Below, piece after piece: positions 33,936 to 46,354 of a DNA stretch of 64,000 bases. The position numbers and the translations under genes were made by a program. Source of the stretch: Hericium rajendrae (taxonomy: Eukaryota > Basidiomycota > Agaricomycetes > Russulales > Hericiaceae); NCBI GenBank assembly GCA_033439255.1, contig CM065886.1, positions 1,426,001-1,490,000 of the forward strand, in the 5' to 3' direction. The notes beneath the pieces were generated by a model. The model had not been told where the DNA came from and searched no databases. It saw only the letters and a list, made by a program, of their open reading frames with translations. Within the stretch, counting starts at the first letter, position 1; every line of letters begins with the position of its first letter.

Positions 33936-36267
33936 TCAGCCCACAACGCTCACGCCCCGCGCACTCCCGCCCGCGCGGCGCTTCTCCAGCCGCAGCCGCA
34001 CCTTCACGCGCTCCTGCCGGCGCTTGAGCCGCGCGCGGCAGCGCTCGCACAGCACCCCGCCCACGACGGCGCGCGTGCACCCCGCGGCGCCGCACGGCTT
34101 CGCAACTGGAGCAGGCGAGGGCGAGGGCGTGAGTGCGGACTCGCGGCGGCGCGCAGGGTCCACCATTACGATCTGCAGCCCGCGCTCCGCGCGCTTGCGG
34201 TCCCGCCGCTCCTTCGCCCGTTCGCGCGCCTTCTCCTTCGTGCGCTCTTTGTCCTTCTCGCGCGCCTCCTTCTCTCGCTCCTCGTCTTTGGCCTTGTCGG
34301 CGGCGGTGGGGACGGGTGGAGGATACGCGACGCCTGGGATGCCCCAAGGGACGAACGACGGGAACGGGCCGCCGAAGGGCGGGTAGGGTAGTGCATGCGC
34401 GTGCGGCGCGTAGAATGGTGGCGCGCCGGGCGGGTAGGACATGCTGTACGGCGGGGGCATGTAGTACGGCACCTGGAAGTGCGGGTGCGTCTGCGGCGCT
34501 GGCGTAGGCGTGGTTGTAGTCGTCGCCGTCGCTGTCGCCGTCGTTGCCGTCTTGCGCTTCTTCGTCGGTGGTGGCTCTGTACTGGCCGTGATCGTACTGA
34601 CAATTTCTTGAACGGCCGCATGGTCAGAGCTAGAAGACGATGCGGAAGAGGGGGCAGCGGGGGAAACGTCGGTGTGTGCTGGAGCGGAGGCAGGATCCGC
34701 ATAGTCGTCCGGAGGGAGAAGGGGTTCCATGAAGGCTTCCTCTTCCTCTTCCTCTTCAATCGGCATTTCCATCGGCATATCCGAGGGCTGCGGCTCCGCA
34801 CTACCGCCTTCGTCCTCTGGCACCGGTACAGCGCTCGGTTCGCCCGATGGAGCCTCGACACCTGCAGCAGGCGCCAAGGCCATCGCGGCCTTGACAGCGC
34901 GGTCTCGTTCGGCTTTGCGCCGCCGCTGTTCTCGGTCTTTCTCGCGATGCATGTCGCACATCTTCCAAGGCGTGTGCGGCGGGAGGAGGTTCGCACAGTG
35001 CTTAAGCGTGCAGGTATGGCTCGTGCGCGCGCTGTGGAACGTACTCGTCAGGCCCGCTGGGATCTGCGGCTCGCTTGGCTCGTGCGGTTCTGCAGGAGGA
35101 TCGGGCAACTCGGGCGCAGGTGGCGCGACGGCTTTGTGCTCTTTGTCCCGTACGCGCTTCAGCTTCGAGTGGTGCCGATTCTGCAGGCGATGCTGCTCGC
35201 AGCGGCGGAACTCATAAGTCGAGGGGAGGATAGCGTGGCAGTGGGAGACGGTGCACATGCGGAGGGGAAGTGCGGAGGTGGACGACACAGCGGGAGAGGC
35301 AGATCCCGACGCCGAAGTGGATGCGGCACGTTCGGGAGGCGCGACTTGAGATGTCTCAACAGTGGTGGATGCGATGACACTGTCTTCCCAGGCCCGGCGC
35401 TCCGAGTCTGCAGGGGAGAGAGTTGACATGGGCTGTGCGATGTCAGTACATGGTGATGCTGATCAGACGGTGAAGGGAAGACTGACTGGAAGCCCAATCT
35501 CTTCACGTCGCTGATCTTGATGGTCGCGAATACGCTCGAGAGTGGCGGAGGCAACCTCCCGCTCGCGTTTCCACTTGTTACGCTTGGTGTTACCATAAAC
35601 GCGATAGCGGTCGCGACAGGATTGACACATCTTAAAGAGATAGTCGCCAGACATGATAGCCTTGCAGCCTTTGACGGAACAATAGCGTGGGGGAAGACCT
35701 GAGGAGGAAGATTCTATGGGATGGACAGCGGTGGAGGGAGCTGGAGACGGCGCGGGCTCCGGTGTGGGGGAACGCTGGGGGTCGATGGGCGGAAGAGTGA
35801 GTGCCCCGGCAAGCTCAGAAGAAGTGGGATTGAAGAGACGGGGGTCGATCTGGGACCAAGAAGCTGGGGGGAAATATGCAGAAACCTGGAATGAACTGAG
35901 CAGGCGATGGCGGGAGCGAATAATGTGCACGCACCTCTGATTCAGGAAGGGGTCCCTCTGAGATGGTATCGTGCTGTGGAGGCGGCGGCGGGGATGGCTC
36001 ATCGGGTGGCATCCAGCCTACAGTTTGTGCTGGTCCCTCCTCGCCGCCGCTGATCGTACTATGAATGACGGCGAGCTTCTCTAGCTTGCGCTTTGCGCGC
36101 TTCGTGGACGCGTAGACGCGATGACGGCCGCGACAGGCTTCGCACATCTTGAGCATGTATCCATTTGGAAGAGGCTTTGAGCAACCTTTAACGGAACAGT
36201 TCCGTGGCTGGGGTAGGTCATCGTGGTCGTGTTGGAAGAAGACGTGGTCGGGATAGTACGTGCTCAT
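33936..36267 (-). CDS. Protein with five Cys/His knuckle repeats, function unknown
   Basis: The start is ATG 36267 (MSTYYPDHVFFQHDHDD). Exon 1 (35935-36267) ends LPESE and joins VSAYFPPASW in phase. Exon 2 ends EEIGLP and joins PMSTLSPADSERRA. The last exon runs to 33936. The product carries five copies of a motif C-x4-C-x12-C-x2-[C/H] followed by basic residues: RNCSVKGC..MCEACR, RYCSVKGC..MCQSCR, RMCTVSHC..RCEQHR, HTCTLKHC..MCDMHR and, more diverged, KPCGAAGC..LCERCR. The first two continue RxRVYxxTKR. Between motifs 4 and 5 lie acidic and Pro/Ala-rich stretches and a strongly charged helix of E/K/R residues. Four conserved ligands suggest one zinc per repeat, and the basic tails suggest nucleic-acid or protein binding. 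I know no named domain for it. Confidence 0.75.
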
Positions 36268-38356
36268 GGAGGGCAATACCAGACGTCGTCGCCAGAGTCG
36301 CACCAGTCGCTGCGTCTGCAGCGTCGGAGCTTCAAATTTCACCGCCCCAGGCGCCTGGCGATGCATCACTCCGCACATCCTAAGCGCTCATACCATATGA
36401 TGCCGTATCCCGACAGAATCGCGCCTGATCTCACCAAGTCGAGGATGTTGTAGGATTGTCTTTCAACCACTTTTCCGAAGACCTACGCCCGTTTTCCACC
36501 GTTCAGTTTTCGCCTATGGCCAGCTCGCATTGAATAAGTTGTATCTCAATCCTGTGATGAGATCGGTATTGCTTGTTAGATTGCAAATGAAGTCAGCGAA
36601 AACAGTCCTCACATAAACGAGGAGGGATCGCTAATCACAATCAGTGCAAAATTACTCCGATTTGCGCAGTAGTCCTAGCACGCATTTAGTAATTACTAGT
36701 CTGACTTAATATGCCATCACAGCGTCAGAGGGATCTGCCATTGAAGAGAGTGGACGAACACATGTCATGAACTTCGCGCGAGATGTTACGCAAAGAAGAA
36801 CGAAAAGTGGTCCGCGTTGGCGTTCTCGGAACGAGCATCTTGATTGACGCACCGCACCATTCCGTCTTGCGCTGGAAGGGCCGGCGCCGCACGTAACAAG
36901 CATCCGTCTCGAAGTCGTTTCTGAAATTCTACATTGACGGACATTTGATGGGACGGCCAAAGGGTGAAACTGAAAGTGACTTGATCAGAAAATTAGAGAC
37001 GGAGAATGAATGCTGATTCGATGTGTTACGCGCCTGAGGAACACGACCCGTGCACGAAGGTCCTGCATGTATGCATCCAAGCATATAATTGGACAAAGGT
37101 CAAGGACAAGCTGAATGGCCTCGAGACACCATATCAGTGAAAATACAGCTCTATAGCACTTGAGATTAGCGCGCATTTAAAGAAGACGGAAGTTGAGTAG
37201 GCCGAACCTCCCACCGGACCATGTACACAAAGTTAAGAAAGCTCATACTGGCGCGGTTATCATTCCCCCCCCTCCCCACAGCTATCAGTTGTGCCAAGCT
37301 TGCTTATTCCTTTATCAATTTTAAGCTCAAAGAAGATGGCTATATGCACCCAAGCTGACAGTTTCGAGCTGCAAATGTTGTCAACTGCTAAGTTTGACGA
37401 GCACAGTTATATTGCGCGTACCTTAGTGTATGAGCCTCGCCCAGCTTTCTGCAAGGTAATTATTGCAGTGGAGTAAAAGCGATTAATTTTATTCAGACCT
37501 CCCGCGCATACATCGCGGCGCTGGCCCAAATGTTGCAGAGACGGTGTTGAGCACGTAACCATCCGAATCGTCGAGACAAGGGGTGTTGAACTGTAAGCAA
37601 GCGATAACGCCTGAAGTCGACAGATAGTAAGTGCTCCGAGGTTAAAGACATGCTAGAAGAGAGATATAGCTGAGACCCGAGGATGGTAGGTGATGGGAAG
37701 ATACGCGCGAGGACTCCTTAAAAGCAGGAATCGAGGACGCGACGCGACGCGTTTACATCACGTGCTCAGAGGAAGTTTCTACGTTTCTCGTGTCGGAATT
37801 AATGCTCTATTTCTGCTGAACAAATACGAAAGATTCTGGAATGTTGCTCCGAAGTCTCCCAATAGTTGCGTGGAGGGGATTATCTAGTCGTTTGACAGAC
37901 GTCGTCGCCAGAGCTAGAACCAGATTTCCAGTGGCGTTAGTCGCCCTGGCGTCTGCCGTCGGGCTTTGAATGTCTTCCCACTTCGATGTCAGACATGTTC
38001 ATCTCTTCGTTCTTGCACTTGTTATACTACCCCGTAGTAGAGATAGTAGTCCTAGTGCATCCATCTAGTGTTGATCAGTTTTGGTTTGTTGTTTCCAGGC
38101 GAAGCACTAACTGTTTAGCGATTACAAAGTCCCGACTGCATCTTATCTCGATGCGTAGACGGAGCCCCGTCCAATCAGGTCCGATCAGTGTCCAATCAGT
38201 CGTCTGCGGCAGCACGCGACGATCTCACAACCTCTGTTTCGCGTTTGGCGCGTTTTGGCGCACGATGATATCACTGGTAGAAAGAATTCCATGACTCGTC
38301 GCAGCTAGAGTGCCCTCTCCTTCTTCCCCCCATCGCTCACCCCCCTCGGTGTGATC
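36268..38356. other. Intergenic, nothing recognised
   Basis: In 2.1 kb only short frames are present. The last part is the promoter side of the permease gene. No repeat or RNA gene is recognised. Confidence 0.45.
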
Positions 38357-40394
38357 ATGCAGAAGGACGGCGACGAAAAATTGCAGTCACCCGTGCTGGA
38401 CGAGGTGGACTACGCTGTATCTGTTAGCAATGGCAGCCAGGTGAAACTATCCCGCTCGCGGTGGGCGAAGAAGCTGCTCAGCTGGGGTATTGAAGCCAGA
38501 GGTTGGTCAATCACGGACATGCGCCTTCCTGACGCTATAGAGACCATGGTCGTGCAGGCATAGACCCCATACCCCTAGAAGAACGCGTTGACACCCAGTT
38601 CCACAAGATCTTCTTCATCTGGATGTCAAGCAATGCAAATATCCTGTCGTACGTCTCGCTATGCACCTGATTTTCACTGGTTCACTTACAATAGCGGCGC
38701 AGATTCTCGGCCGGAACGTTGGGACCCGTCGGCTTTGGCCTCTCCCTCCGGGCTTCATGTCTGGTCATATTCTTCTTCAATCTCCTTTGCACGATTCCAC
38801 CCGCATACCTGTGAGTTTTCATAATTCATACCCACAAACACGCCTTAAGATCTTCACAGCTCCACATGGGGCCCAAAACTTGGAATGCGGCAGATGTGCT
38901 CCTCCCGGTACACATTCGGGTACCTATACCTCTTCCGTGCAGGTTTACTTGGTGAAATAACAGCATTTCCCCTATAGGTACTACCTTGTCAGCATCCCCA
39001 GTCTGCTCGCGCTCATCGGCGGCTGCGGCTTTTGTGTCCTCAACTCCATCCTCGGAGGGCAGACCCTGTCGAGCGTATCGGGTGGCAGCCTGAGCTGGAC
39101 GTGCGTGATTCTTCCTGCCTTCGTCAGCGATCTCGCTAAAATTGGCACTTCAAGAGTTGGAATCGTGATCATTGCAGTCGTCTCGCTCATTGTGCGCCTC
39201 CATACCCACAATAACAGCCTCCGCCAGACTCTTATCGCTCTCTAGATATCCTTCTTTGGCTACACCGTCCTTGGCTGGTACGTGCCTGCTCTCGCTTCCT
39301 CTCACCGTAATCTCAATTCTGAGATAGGTACGAGCGCTTCGCATGGTTCCCGATGCTCATCGTCTTCGCGGTCGCGGCCGGACTCGGTGGGAAGCACTTC
39401 GTCGACGCGCCTGCCGCGGAGCCCGTCACCGCGCGCTCCGTCCTCAGCTTCGGCGCGTCGATTGCGGGCTTCGTGATCACCTGGTCCGGCTTCGCGTCAG
39501 ACTACACCGCGTACTACCACCCGCGCGTGTCCAGGTGCGTACACACTATGTCCCATACACGCGTTTCCCCCTGACCTGCCCGATAGCTGGCGCATCTTCA
39601 CGTACTCCTACCTTGGGCTGTTTCTCCCCACCGTACGCGCCTTCGTTCCGCGCATATGCAGCACGGCTGACCCACCCACCCGCAGGTATCCCTGCAGACC
39701 CTCGGTGCGGCGGCGGCGGCGTCCGCGCCATACGTGCCCGCATGGGAGGCGGGCTACACAGGCGGCAACGTCGGCGGGCTGATGGGCGCACTGCTCCAGC
39801 CCGTCGGCGGCTTCGGCAAGTTCCTGACCGTCCTCCTCGCGCTCAGCGTCATGGGCAACAACGCGCCCACGATCTACTCCCTCTGCCTCTCCTGCCAGAC
39901 GTGCGTGCCGCCACTCGTGCGCGTCCCCCGCTACGTCTTCTCGCTTCTCGCGACAGCCATGTAAGCCCTCGTCCCTGTTCCTCGCGCCGCGCCTTCTTGC
40001 TGATAAGGCCTGGCCGCGCAGCATCATCCCGCTCGCGATCGCGGGCCAGCACAAGTTCTACGACGCGCTGTCGAACTTCCTTGGACTCATCGGATACTGG
40101 GCGACCGCGTGGATCGCCGCCATCCTCGTCGAGCACCTGCTGTTCCGCCATGGCTCCTTCGCCGAGTACGACACGCGTGTGTGGGACAAGCCGCGCCGCC
40201 TCCCGACCGGGATCGCGGCGCTCGGCGCGGCGGCGCTGTCGTTCGCGCTCATCGTGCCGTGCATGGACCAGGTATGGTGGGTCGGCCCCATCGCGAAGCA
40301 TACGGGGGACATTGGGTTCGAGGTTGCGTTTGCGGTGACGGTGCTGCTGTATCCTGGATTTAGATGGGTAGAGAGGAGGTATTGGGGCGCATGA
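38357..40394 (+). CDS. Purine-cytosine permease family (NCS1) transporter
   Basis: The start is ATG 38357 (MQKDGDEKLQSPVLDE). Joined exons read IDPIPLEERVDTQFHKIFF, then ILSFSAGTLGPVGFGLSLR (the conserved first-helix region), LVIFFFNLLCTIPPAYLSTW and GPKLGMRQMCSSRYTFGYY. These continue as IGGCGFCVLNSILGGQTL, WYERFAWFPMLIVFAVAAG, FVITWSGFASDYTAYYHP, LALSVMGNNAPTIYSLCL and WVERRYWGA. All splice joins I tried (for example LTIAA-type acceptor choice near 38702, and GGCTG|GTACGT) keep the frame, so the gene looks intact. Around twelve membrane helices are expected. Family members import cytosine, purines or related bases with protons across the plasma membrane. The exact base cannot be told from sequence alone. 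Confidence 0.87.
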
Positions 40395-43300
40395 GCGGGA
40401 ATAGAAAGTAAAGAAGAATTATTGACGATATCTTGCTTATGATGCGCGTCGCACAGAGTTCGAGATGATATAGACGATAGATAGATATTGCTCGTTCGCT
40501 GCTATACCAAGACAATCTGACTGCGCTGCTCGTGCGCTTCCAACTTCCCTGTAGTCTGCGGACATGCAGGGACATCAGTTCCGTGATAATGAAGACACGA
40601 CGGCATTGCTTACCAGGCCAAGGCTCTAGAGTAGATAGTAGAGCGCAGCAGATGGACAGTGCATGAGAGTGTAAGCGAGCGCAGAGCGCGAACGTCGAGA
40701 AGTCGAGCAGGAATGGGACGAGAGATCGAACTTAAGTCAGACGACGGGGATGAAAGTCGAAATCAGAGAATGATTAAAGGCCTCGAATGTATTTAAATAC
40801 ATTCATGACTGCGTTTGAGATAGACAATAAGCGACAAAACTTTGAGCTTGAAGCTCGTAAAGTAAGTCATCGTAACAAGAACGAAACATGCGAAGACAAA
40901 AGAGATAAAAACATGTAGAGCCCGGCACATGCGAACACGCAAATAATGCGGCTCTCTTCGTGCTCGGACACCGCGCGATGCGCTTGATCTGAGTAAAACG
41001 GCTCTTGTGCGGTGGACTCCGCACAAGGCAAACAAGGACGAAGAAAAAACTAACAAGACCGAGACGAAACAAACAAGGCATGAAGTATGAACGAATCCGA
41101 GATTCCAACAGGCCCGACCATTGCTGGGGCCCGACCCCCGATTATAAGACTGCGAAAGTATAGGCTCGTTAGTTCTGGATGAAACAGTTAGATGATGGAA
41201 GGACTCACGGGGGGTCTTGCGGCCCCCCTCGTCAAGGGCTTGCTACCTTGAAGTTGAGGCGTCGAAAGTCGGGAAGTTGGTGAAGGACCTTGAGCGTGAT
41301 CGAGGGCGAGAAAGCAACCTGTGAAATCAGACATTAGTAGAATGAGGTCCCTTGATGTCGAACTGATGGTCTTGGAGGCGAAGCACACGCAGGTAGGACT
41401 CAGACGGCACACGAGTAAGCTAGGCGATCGGTTGAAGCACACCAGATCACAGTCGCGAGCAGAGTCAGACCCTTGAAGCACGCGCAGAGCTCACAAGACT
41501 AAGCCGAGATCACGTCGCGCAGGCAATATCATGCCGAGTAACCGAGTTGGGTCCTTGCGTCAGTTGCACACGTCTTGCACGAAAGTCTTGCGTCTTGCAT
41601 AGATCTTGCGCCTTGCGTAGAATGTTTTCGCCTTGAGTAGAGGTCTTGCGTCAAGCCTCCCACAGCAGCGCAGCGCACGACCGCGAACCCGGCCAGGCGT
41701 ACCAGACGACCGTGGACACAAGCAGCATTGACGGCAACCGCGACTTACGCATGCCGGTGCGCGCCCAGATACGGATCCGCGGCCCCGGTGCTGACGTCCG
41801 AGCCCCGCCTGGGATTTTGCTGGCCTTGGGTGCCCAGGGTGCTTGTGGGGTAGACCGCTGTCCGCGGGCGCGCGGCGGTCCCACCGTGAGGGGGAGAGGG
41901 ACGAGTGCAACGGCCCCAAAAAAGAAGGGCGCGTGCGCGTCAGCAGGCGTATGATAGCGGCGGTGGGTGTGGTTTGTGAGGCTGCTTGAGGGCGTTGCGT
42001 GTTGAGAGGCTGTTTGAGCCAAGTGGGTTGCTTGCGGGGGTGTTGGTAGCTCTTGTTCGAGTGGCGGGAGCGCTTCGCTGCTTGAAATTGAGGACGACGA
42101 GCAGACGGCGAGCAAGTGCAGCGGAGATCCTAGAACCAGTAAGCGAGCGAGCGGCGAGCGAGGACGCACGTAAGACCAGGGCGGCCATGAGACCCAAGAC
42201 CGGCAGCGACGACCTGCAAACGGTGAAGTCAGAATAAGCTCGACGAGGAAGTAATGAGAGAGCGTACGAGTGGGGGGAAGGAAGGAGGGAGATGGTCTTC
42301 ATTGGCCCTTTCAGAGGCCCTTAAATACGCAGAAAGAACAATAGGACGGACCTGTGGCTTTCGCATCATTCCGCACGGGACCCCTCGCTTAGAACAAGAG
42401 AGATGCGCAAGCCGCTAGAAGCATCACTGTCAAAGCGTAGTGGCTTCTGCGCGCGTGCGCGCCGCAAGGCAGTGCCGGGGCCTCGCGATCCAAAACGGAA
42501 CAATACAGAAGGCCAAAGCAAAAGCGATCAGATCAGCAGAAGATCACAATGGCGTGCCTAGTCGTGCTGTGTTGGGGACAACGGTGTTGGGCCATGGGTC
42601 CCATGGCGATAACGCTGTAAAACATTCACCAAAGGTGCCGTTCGGCGTAAATAATACCTTGTATAATCACATCGATACGCCGCGACTGTTGTTGTGGCCT
42701 TGTATATTTGCGCACTGTTTTGTGAAAGGGTACATGCTTTGAGGCGGCCGAGAGACCACGCTGGAACCATCAGGAAGGATGCTATACGTTTGCCTCACCT
42801 TGCTGCATGACTCCAGTGCGAACATAGGGCTGGGACCGTTAATTGCGCCCAATTGCACAGATTTGGGCTCATCAGATATGAGCAGTGATACGTACTATGA
42901 AAGCGTTCCATCTGGACATTCTTTGAGACATAAAGGGGGCGAGTCACCTGGGAAACTGAATCTGCAGAGGGATGGAGGAGTTTATGACGCGGGTACTCAC
43001 CGACTATGGGTAAAACCACATGCGGAAAGGAAGTCTCTTCTAATCAGCTCAGGGTTTGATGAGCTGGACGGTGGAAGAAAGACTGCACAGCGTTGCACGC
43101 TCGATGAACAACCTGCGCATGGTTTTCGACCGTTGTTGACCTTGGTACGGAGGGCATCAGCAAAAACGTTTTACTCTGTTATTCCTCGGTGACATTTGTC
43201 ACGCGCCACCGAGATGGCGCCGGTATGTAAGGCACTACAAGGGTATACAAGGGCAATACATATGGTGGATTTTAGGAAACGGTTCAGAATTGATCAATGT

Positions 43301-43782
43301 TGGCCCGTGGCCGCTGATGTTTGGTCGCATGCCGATGCCGGCGATCAGTCATCAGGTATGGGACCCTGAGAACCGTAGTGCAGAGGAATTGCGCGAATAG
43401 GATAAGTCTTTCATTGGAACAAGAGATCTACCGAGTGCTTCAAGTTCTGGCTCGCCGTAACTAGCATACACCGTTCTACGCATGAGGTAGTATACGTTTG
43501 CACGAAACTGGTAACGGTCGGTAAGTTGTGTTCAGTCACCTTAGTACGTCCATGTGCTGAAATTAAATGTAGACCACAGTCCCCATCGACTGTGCAAATT
43601 CGCCCCGAGCCAAGCCTCGAACGTGCTGCCTCTGTGTGCATCGTCACAGTCTGCTTATCACAGGGTATGGGACTTATAACCTAGATAGCGGCACTATTGG
43701 TTTGTTATGCATGCATCTCTTTATTTTAGATCCGGGCAACGTCGTGATTTGTGCGAGCTGCTTCACGATTGCAGCCATACTC
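40395..43782. other. Intergenic, mostly unclassified
   Basis: These 3.4 kb lie between the permease and the copia element. A run of variations on TCTTGCG (about 41565-41660) is a degenerate simple repeat. The rest has only short frames. A piece near 43264-43330 resembles the right end of the window. Confidence 0.45.
43264..43330 (+). repeat. Dispersed repeat, copy a
   Basis: TATGGTGGATTTTAGGAAAC followed by GGTTCA and, about 35 bp on, GCTGATGTTTGGTCG recurs near 63870-63951. The middle differs. Two short blocks in the same order suggest fragments of one dispersed element or gene copy. Confidence 0.55.
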
Positions 43783-43787
43783 GAACG
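43783..43787 (+). repeat. Target-site duplication GAACG, left
   Basis: GAACG directly precedes the left LTR and is repeated at 53683-53687 directly after the right LTR. Five base pairs is the usual copia target duplication. Confidence 0.9.
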
Positions 43788-44232
43788 TGTTGAAATCGGT
43801 TGATGACGCTAGTCTCGATGACAACAATTATGGAAAGATCTGGAACGATCTGGACTTTGGTGATTGCAGAATCACATGGAACATTTACATAGCCTTACTG
43901 TACAGGTTAGTAATACGCTCTGACATACGCTTACTGATACCTTAGTGAGCTGACTGATGCTGTTCCCATGCGATGAGCAATCCATTATGCTATGCTGTAC
44001 GATTACTGTACAATTTCTGATTGGTAGATATGCAGAGCCCTCAGTACTATATAAGGGCTCCCTCGTTCGCTCAGATACCTCAGTCTTTCACATCACAGAC
44101 TGAGGTGAGCATATCCTGCATTACTTATGAGTTTCATCTTTACTGACTCTACTTGTAGTATAGACTAACGTCTCTCTAAGGTACTGCAATATAGTCTTTC
44201 ACATCACAGACTGAGTATAGACTAACGTCTCT
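43788..44232 (+). repeat. 5' LTR, first part
   Basis: These 445 bp match the start of the right LTR with one substitution. The LTR continues at 48311-48328 (18 bp) after the foldback insertion; 445 + 18 = 463, exactly the right LTR length. A 26-bp stem-loop (44079-44104, arms CTCAGTCT/AGACTGAG) and a partial duplication of that region lie in its last third. Confidence 0.92.
44048..44054 (+). promoter_or_regulatory. LTR TATA box
   Basis: TATATAA lies in the LTR, with the identical box at 53480-53486 in the right LTR. It is the likely core promoter of the retrotransposon. Confidence 0.6.
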
Positions 44233-44579
44233 CATCAGGAAAAAGTGTTTTTTGATTGATAGCCAGGATGATGTTACGTCAAGCTATGGTGTCAGTGCCT
44301 GTGCTACAAATAGATAACCGGTTGAATATGATAGCCGGTATTGAGATACTGATTGCGACTCAGTGTTACGTGTATTAGGGAGTGATCTACTGTAGCTTCT
44401 GTAGTTGACAGGATTTGCGTATTCCAAAGGCCACTCACATACCAAGTTATCAAGTCCGATGATTCATATTTTTTGTATTGTGGCTCATACTATAGTCAGG
44501 TCTTCTTGTATTATCTGAATCTTATTCACAAGGGTACAATTAAATCATATATCTCTCTGCACCGCAGCATTCAACACCC

Positions 44580-44615
44580 GTGGGAAGTCTTTTGCTACAG
44601 CAAAAAAGTTCCCAC
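44580..44615. repeat. 36-bp palindrome, outer, copy 1 left
   Basis: An imperfect palindrome with arms GTGGGAA...TTCCCAC. It marks the border of the AT-rich end and the GC-rich arm. Confidence 0.8.
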
Positions 44616-45014
44616 ATGCCACATCCACAGGGATTTGGCGGCACATGCATGCATGGGTAAATGGAGATGTGTGCGCAGGCCAGGGATGCAGGCTAGGGGT
44701 GCGTACATGAATTGGCAGTAGCGCACACAGATCAGTGTTTACGAACGCAGATTGGCGGTGCGGGCACAGGTTGGCAGGGGTGTGCGAGAGTCGACAGAAG
44801 CGTATGTGAGTCGGCAGGGGCTTGCGTGAGTTGATACACTGGATGGTGGTGATATGCATAGGTTGATGGAGGGAGGGACAGGTTGGTGAGGATATGCACG
44901 GTTCGACAGGCACCCACGCAGGTTGATGGTGACATGAAGGGGACAGCGGGAGTGCGCACTGGTCGGCACGTGCATGCGCAAGTCGACGGGGGCGTATGCA
45001 GGTCGCTGGTGCTG

Positions 45015-45170
45015 CACGCGGATTGGTGGAGATGCGCGCGGATTGGTGGAGATGCGCGCGGATCGGCGGGGACGTGCGCGGATCGGCGGGGACACGAGCA
45101 GATCGGCGGGGACACACACGGATGACGTGCGCAGATCGGCGGGGACGCGAGCAGATTGGCAGGGACATGC
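45015..45170. repeat. 20-bp GC-rich tandem repeat, copy 1
   Basis: Imperfect units of the type GCGCGCGGATCGGCGGGGAC repeat about eight times within a longer, more degenerate G-rich arm (about 44640-45740). Confidence 0.8.
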
Positions 45171-45968
45171 ATGGGTCGATGTTGATGCGTCGAGTCGACA
45201 AATGTGCAGTGGTCGGTGTGGGCATGCGCAAGTCGGCGGAGACGTGCACCGTCGATGGCGATACAGGCAGATCGACGGTCCACGAGGTGTGATGGGCATG
45301 CGCGAGGCACCGAGCCCGTGCACGGCGCAGCAGGCCCATGCAACGAGGTGCGAGGCGCGATGATGGGGCTCACGTGCGAGGCATAGGTGCACCTGCGCAC
45401 AGGCACGCATGTCGTGCGCGTGTGCGTGTCCTGGCTGGCATGCCCGCGCGCAGCTGTGACCATCCGCCGGCCATGCGTACGCTGGCGTGCTCAGCACAGC
45501 GTGGCTGCGCGCAGCGCCTGGGCCCGTGCATGAGACGGCATGCGTCGTCCGGCGGTGCGTGTGGCGGCGATGTCGGGGGTGGATCGGCGAGGGAGAGATG
45601 GCGGCGGGAGGGCATGGGCAGATCGGCGGGGGTGTGCGGTCGGCGGTGTGTGTGCGCGAATCGCCGGGAGCGTGCACAAGTCACTGGGAGCATGCGCGAG
45701 TTGGCAGCGAAGCGCACGGATTACGAGGCGTGCACAGGTAAATGCTTGCGTGTGCGAGTTGGTGCATGCGTGTGCGCAGCAATACCCTCTGTATGAGTAC
45801 CAAATAGAGGCCATAATCTTTTTTTTTACTCACTGTCTGACCCTCTCTTGTATTCCCTGTGGTGAATCCCACCGAAGTTACCTGGAAAAAGGTGTAAGTT
45901 GCAATCTGACGGATGAAAACGCACCTTTTACTGCCGTGAACAGTGACTTTGAGATGCAGAAATGGAGC

Positions 45969-46004
45969 GTGGGACGTGTTTGGCTGTAGCCAAATGTTTC
46001 CCAC
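45969..46004. repeat. 36-bp palindrome, central, copy 1
   Basis: Arms GTGGGA..TTTGGCT and AGCCAAA..TCCCAC. It is related to, but distinct from, the outer palindromes. Confidence 0.8.
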
Positions 46005-46082
46005 GCGCCCCCCGCGTTTTTTTTTGTTGAAGTCGAAATGCACGCAGGCAACGGCCCGCCACGCACCGTGCTGTTTTATTGC

Positions 46083-46092
46083 CCATATATGG
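46083..46092. promoter_or_regulatory. CCATATATGG palindrome in the core, copy 1
   Basis: It matches the CArG consensus CC(A/T)6GG and is followed by an ATAAAA run. It is kept in all three copies. A role as a MADS-factor site is inference only. Confidence 0.4.
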
Positions 46093-46324
46093 TCAATAAA
46101 AATGCATCGGGCCGTGCGGCTCCGTGCGGCGTGTGGTCGACTTGTTTGCCACGTCGTCTTCCACCTCCTTCCACTCACTCCTCCCACCACCACTCCCCTC
46201 CCTATCCTCCTCCCCTCCCTCCGTCGTCTCCCGTCAAACCGAATACCGAAGGACGGTAATAGGGTGACGAGGGCCCGTCAGGTGAGTAAAAAAAACTTTC
46301 CTCTTGCTTCTTCGTGCTAACATA

Positions 46325-46354
46325 GGGAGTATTGCTCGAATGAGCGATACTCTC
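46325..46354. repeat. Palindrome next to the C-rich arm, copy 1
   Basis: Arms GGGAGTATTGCTC and GAGCGATACTCTC. It separates the core from the C-rich arm. Confidence 0.75.

Noticed and set aside
45015-45170. CRISPR-like array
   Set aside because: Units are contiguous 20-bp tandem repeats without unique spacers, in a eukaryotic genome.
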